Below, piece by piece: positions 39,413 through 40,108 of a DNA stretch of 40,108 bases. Below the pieces are notes generated by a model that was given only the letters and a program-made list of their open reading frames with translations, was not told where the DNA came from and did not search any database. Position 1 is the first letter of the stretch, and every line of letters begins with the position of its first letter. Origin of the DNA: a virus; IMG/VR virus record IMGVR_UViG_3300028794_000185, positions 1 to 40,108 of that record. One strand, written 5' to 3'. A program made the position numbers and the translations under genes.

Positions 39413-40108
39413 ATGGAAATAAAACACAAGATCGATCAGATCGCAATGAAGTATTTTGAAGGCAATAATGTCATGTTTGCTAACAGGCTAAAAACCAGTG
39501 AGACTAACATCAGAAATTACCGAACAGGCAAGTCACAGCCAAAGCTTGATTTTGTTGCGGGGCTTTCAAAAGAACTCGGTATTAGTTTCGATTGGATTTT
39601 TGCAGATGGCGAGGAGATGGTAAGGGATCAGTCCGGTAATACAACCGACCAGGTAAATACTTTCCTTTTAAAAGGCGACAGAAAGTTGGAAAATCAAAGG
39701 GTGGCTTTGTACAATACCAATGCCGCTGCCGGTTTAACTCAAACATTTAGCGATGCCCCAAACGTCATCGACTATATATCAATACCTAACTTACCTAAAT
39801 GTGATGGCGCTATTTATATAACCGGCGATAGTATGTACCCGCTTTTAAAGTCGGGCGATATCGTTGCTTATAAGCGCATTAAGGATATCATAAACGGCAT
39901 TTTATGGGGTGAGATGTATATAGTTTCATTTCTTATTGATGATGAGGAGTACACTTTGGTCAAGTACATTCAAAAATCTGATCTGGGCGAGGACTTTGTA
40001 AAATTGGTTAGTCAAAATCAGCATCATCAGTCGAAAGATATCCCTTTAAAGAATGTGCGGGCCATTGCCATTGTTAAAGCATCTATTCGCTTTAATTCCA
40101 TGAATTAA
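39413..40108 (+). CDS. LexA/CI-type (S24) phage repressor
   Basis: A 231-residue protein ending at the last base of the window. The N-terminal domain (1-65) is an XRE-like helix-turn-helix (FANRLKTSETNIRNYRTG). The C-terminal S24 peptidase part has the catalytic serine in ITGDSMYPLLKSGD (Ser140) and lysine in TLVKYIQK (Lys184). The linker reads NTNAAAGLTQ, where Ala106-Gly107 is the likely self-cleavage site. Such repressors are cut when RecA is activated, so this prophage is likely SOS-inducible, unlike Mu, whose repressor lacks this domain. It lies divergently from the early operon, with four operator sites between. Confidence 0.85.
   Translation: MEIKHKIDQIAMKYFEGNNVMFANRLKTSETNIRNYRTGKSQPKLDFVAGLSKELGISFDWIFADGEEMVRDQSGNTTDQVNTFLLKGDRKLENQRVALYNTNAAAGLTQTFSDAPNVIDYISIPNLPKCDGAIYITGDSMYPLLKSGDIVAYKRIKDIINGILWGEMYIVSFLIDDEEYTLVKYIQKSDLGEDFVKLVSQNQHHQSKDIPLKNVRAIAIVKASIRFNSMN

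Larger units (their letters stand above)
3403..40108. mobile_element. Mu-like transposable prophage (right end to repressor gene; other end outside window)
   Basis: Gene content in Mu order identifies the element: S24 repressor, Ner-like protein, MuA-type DDE transposase, MuB-type ATPase, GemA (gp16)-like, gp27/gp28-like terminase, gp29-like portal, MuF (gp30), gpG-like, gp36/gp37-like, protease/scaffold, capsid, sheath, tube, tape measure, gp44-gp47-like baseplate and fibres. No tyrosine or serine integrase and no tRNA attachment site are present, as expected for integration by transposition. The low-coordinate border is put near 3403 because the host polymerase gene ends at 3386 and a 5'-TG occurs there next to repeated short motifs; this border is an estimate. 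The high-coordinate border lies past the end of the window. Confidence 0.85.

Overview
The window joins the end of a surface-polysaccharide gene cluster to an almost complete Mu-like (transposable) prophage. The host looks like a member of the Bacteroidota, most likely a Sphingobacteriaceae such as Mucilaginibacter or Pedobacter. This is inferred from protein style, weak Shine-Dalgarno use and TAnnTTTG-type -7 boxes; no rRNA or housekeeping marker is present to prove it.

Layout: (1) 1-3386, + strand: an AT-rich capsule/O-antigen type locus with a capsule-synthesis-like protein, a left-handed beta-helix acyltransferase and a Wzy-like membrane polymerase. (2) About 3387-3445: the junction and probable right end of the prophage. 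(3) 3446-4881: terminal accessory genes, including a Dam-type methylase. (4) 5025-21358, all on the minus strand: protease/scaffold, major capsid, endolysin, candidate unimolecular spanin, sheath, tube, frameshifted tail-assembly chaperone, tape measure, baseplate proteins, holin, and tail fibre proteins with two paralogous SGNH esterases. (5) 21565-27811, + strand: terminase subunits, gp36-like, portal, MuF minor head protein, morphogenesis protein and a gp37-like protein. (6) 27808-29260, minus: a small HTH regulator and an OafA-type acyltransferase (likely lysogenic conversion). (7) 29339-39318, minus: the early operon, read from Ner-like protein, MuA and MuB through small unknowns, a DUF3164-like protein, a C5-methylase, a second Dam-type methylase and GemA. 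(8) 39413-40108, +: an S24-type self-cleaving repressor facing the early operon across a four-site TTCGAA operator. The other phage end lies beyond the window.

How it works together: the repressor holds the early operon silent. On derepression Ner, MuA and MuB drive replicative transposition. Late genes fire from two divergent operons that meet at 21359-21564, unlike Mu, where late genes run one way. Two sites with the heptamer A_AAA_AAG suggest programmed -1 frameshifting. One is in the tail chaperone gene, where such a signal is expected. The other is at the last codons of the portal gene, followed after 8 nt by a stem-loop, and would make a portal-MuF fusion; the MuF frame has no ordinary start codon near its beginning. 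The MuF C-terminal region resembles the tRNase/nuclease domain of contact-dependent toxins. The phage also appears to carry both surface-modifying enzymes (acyltransferase) and virion esterases (SGNH), and it sits beside a surface-polysaccharide locus.
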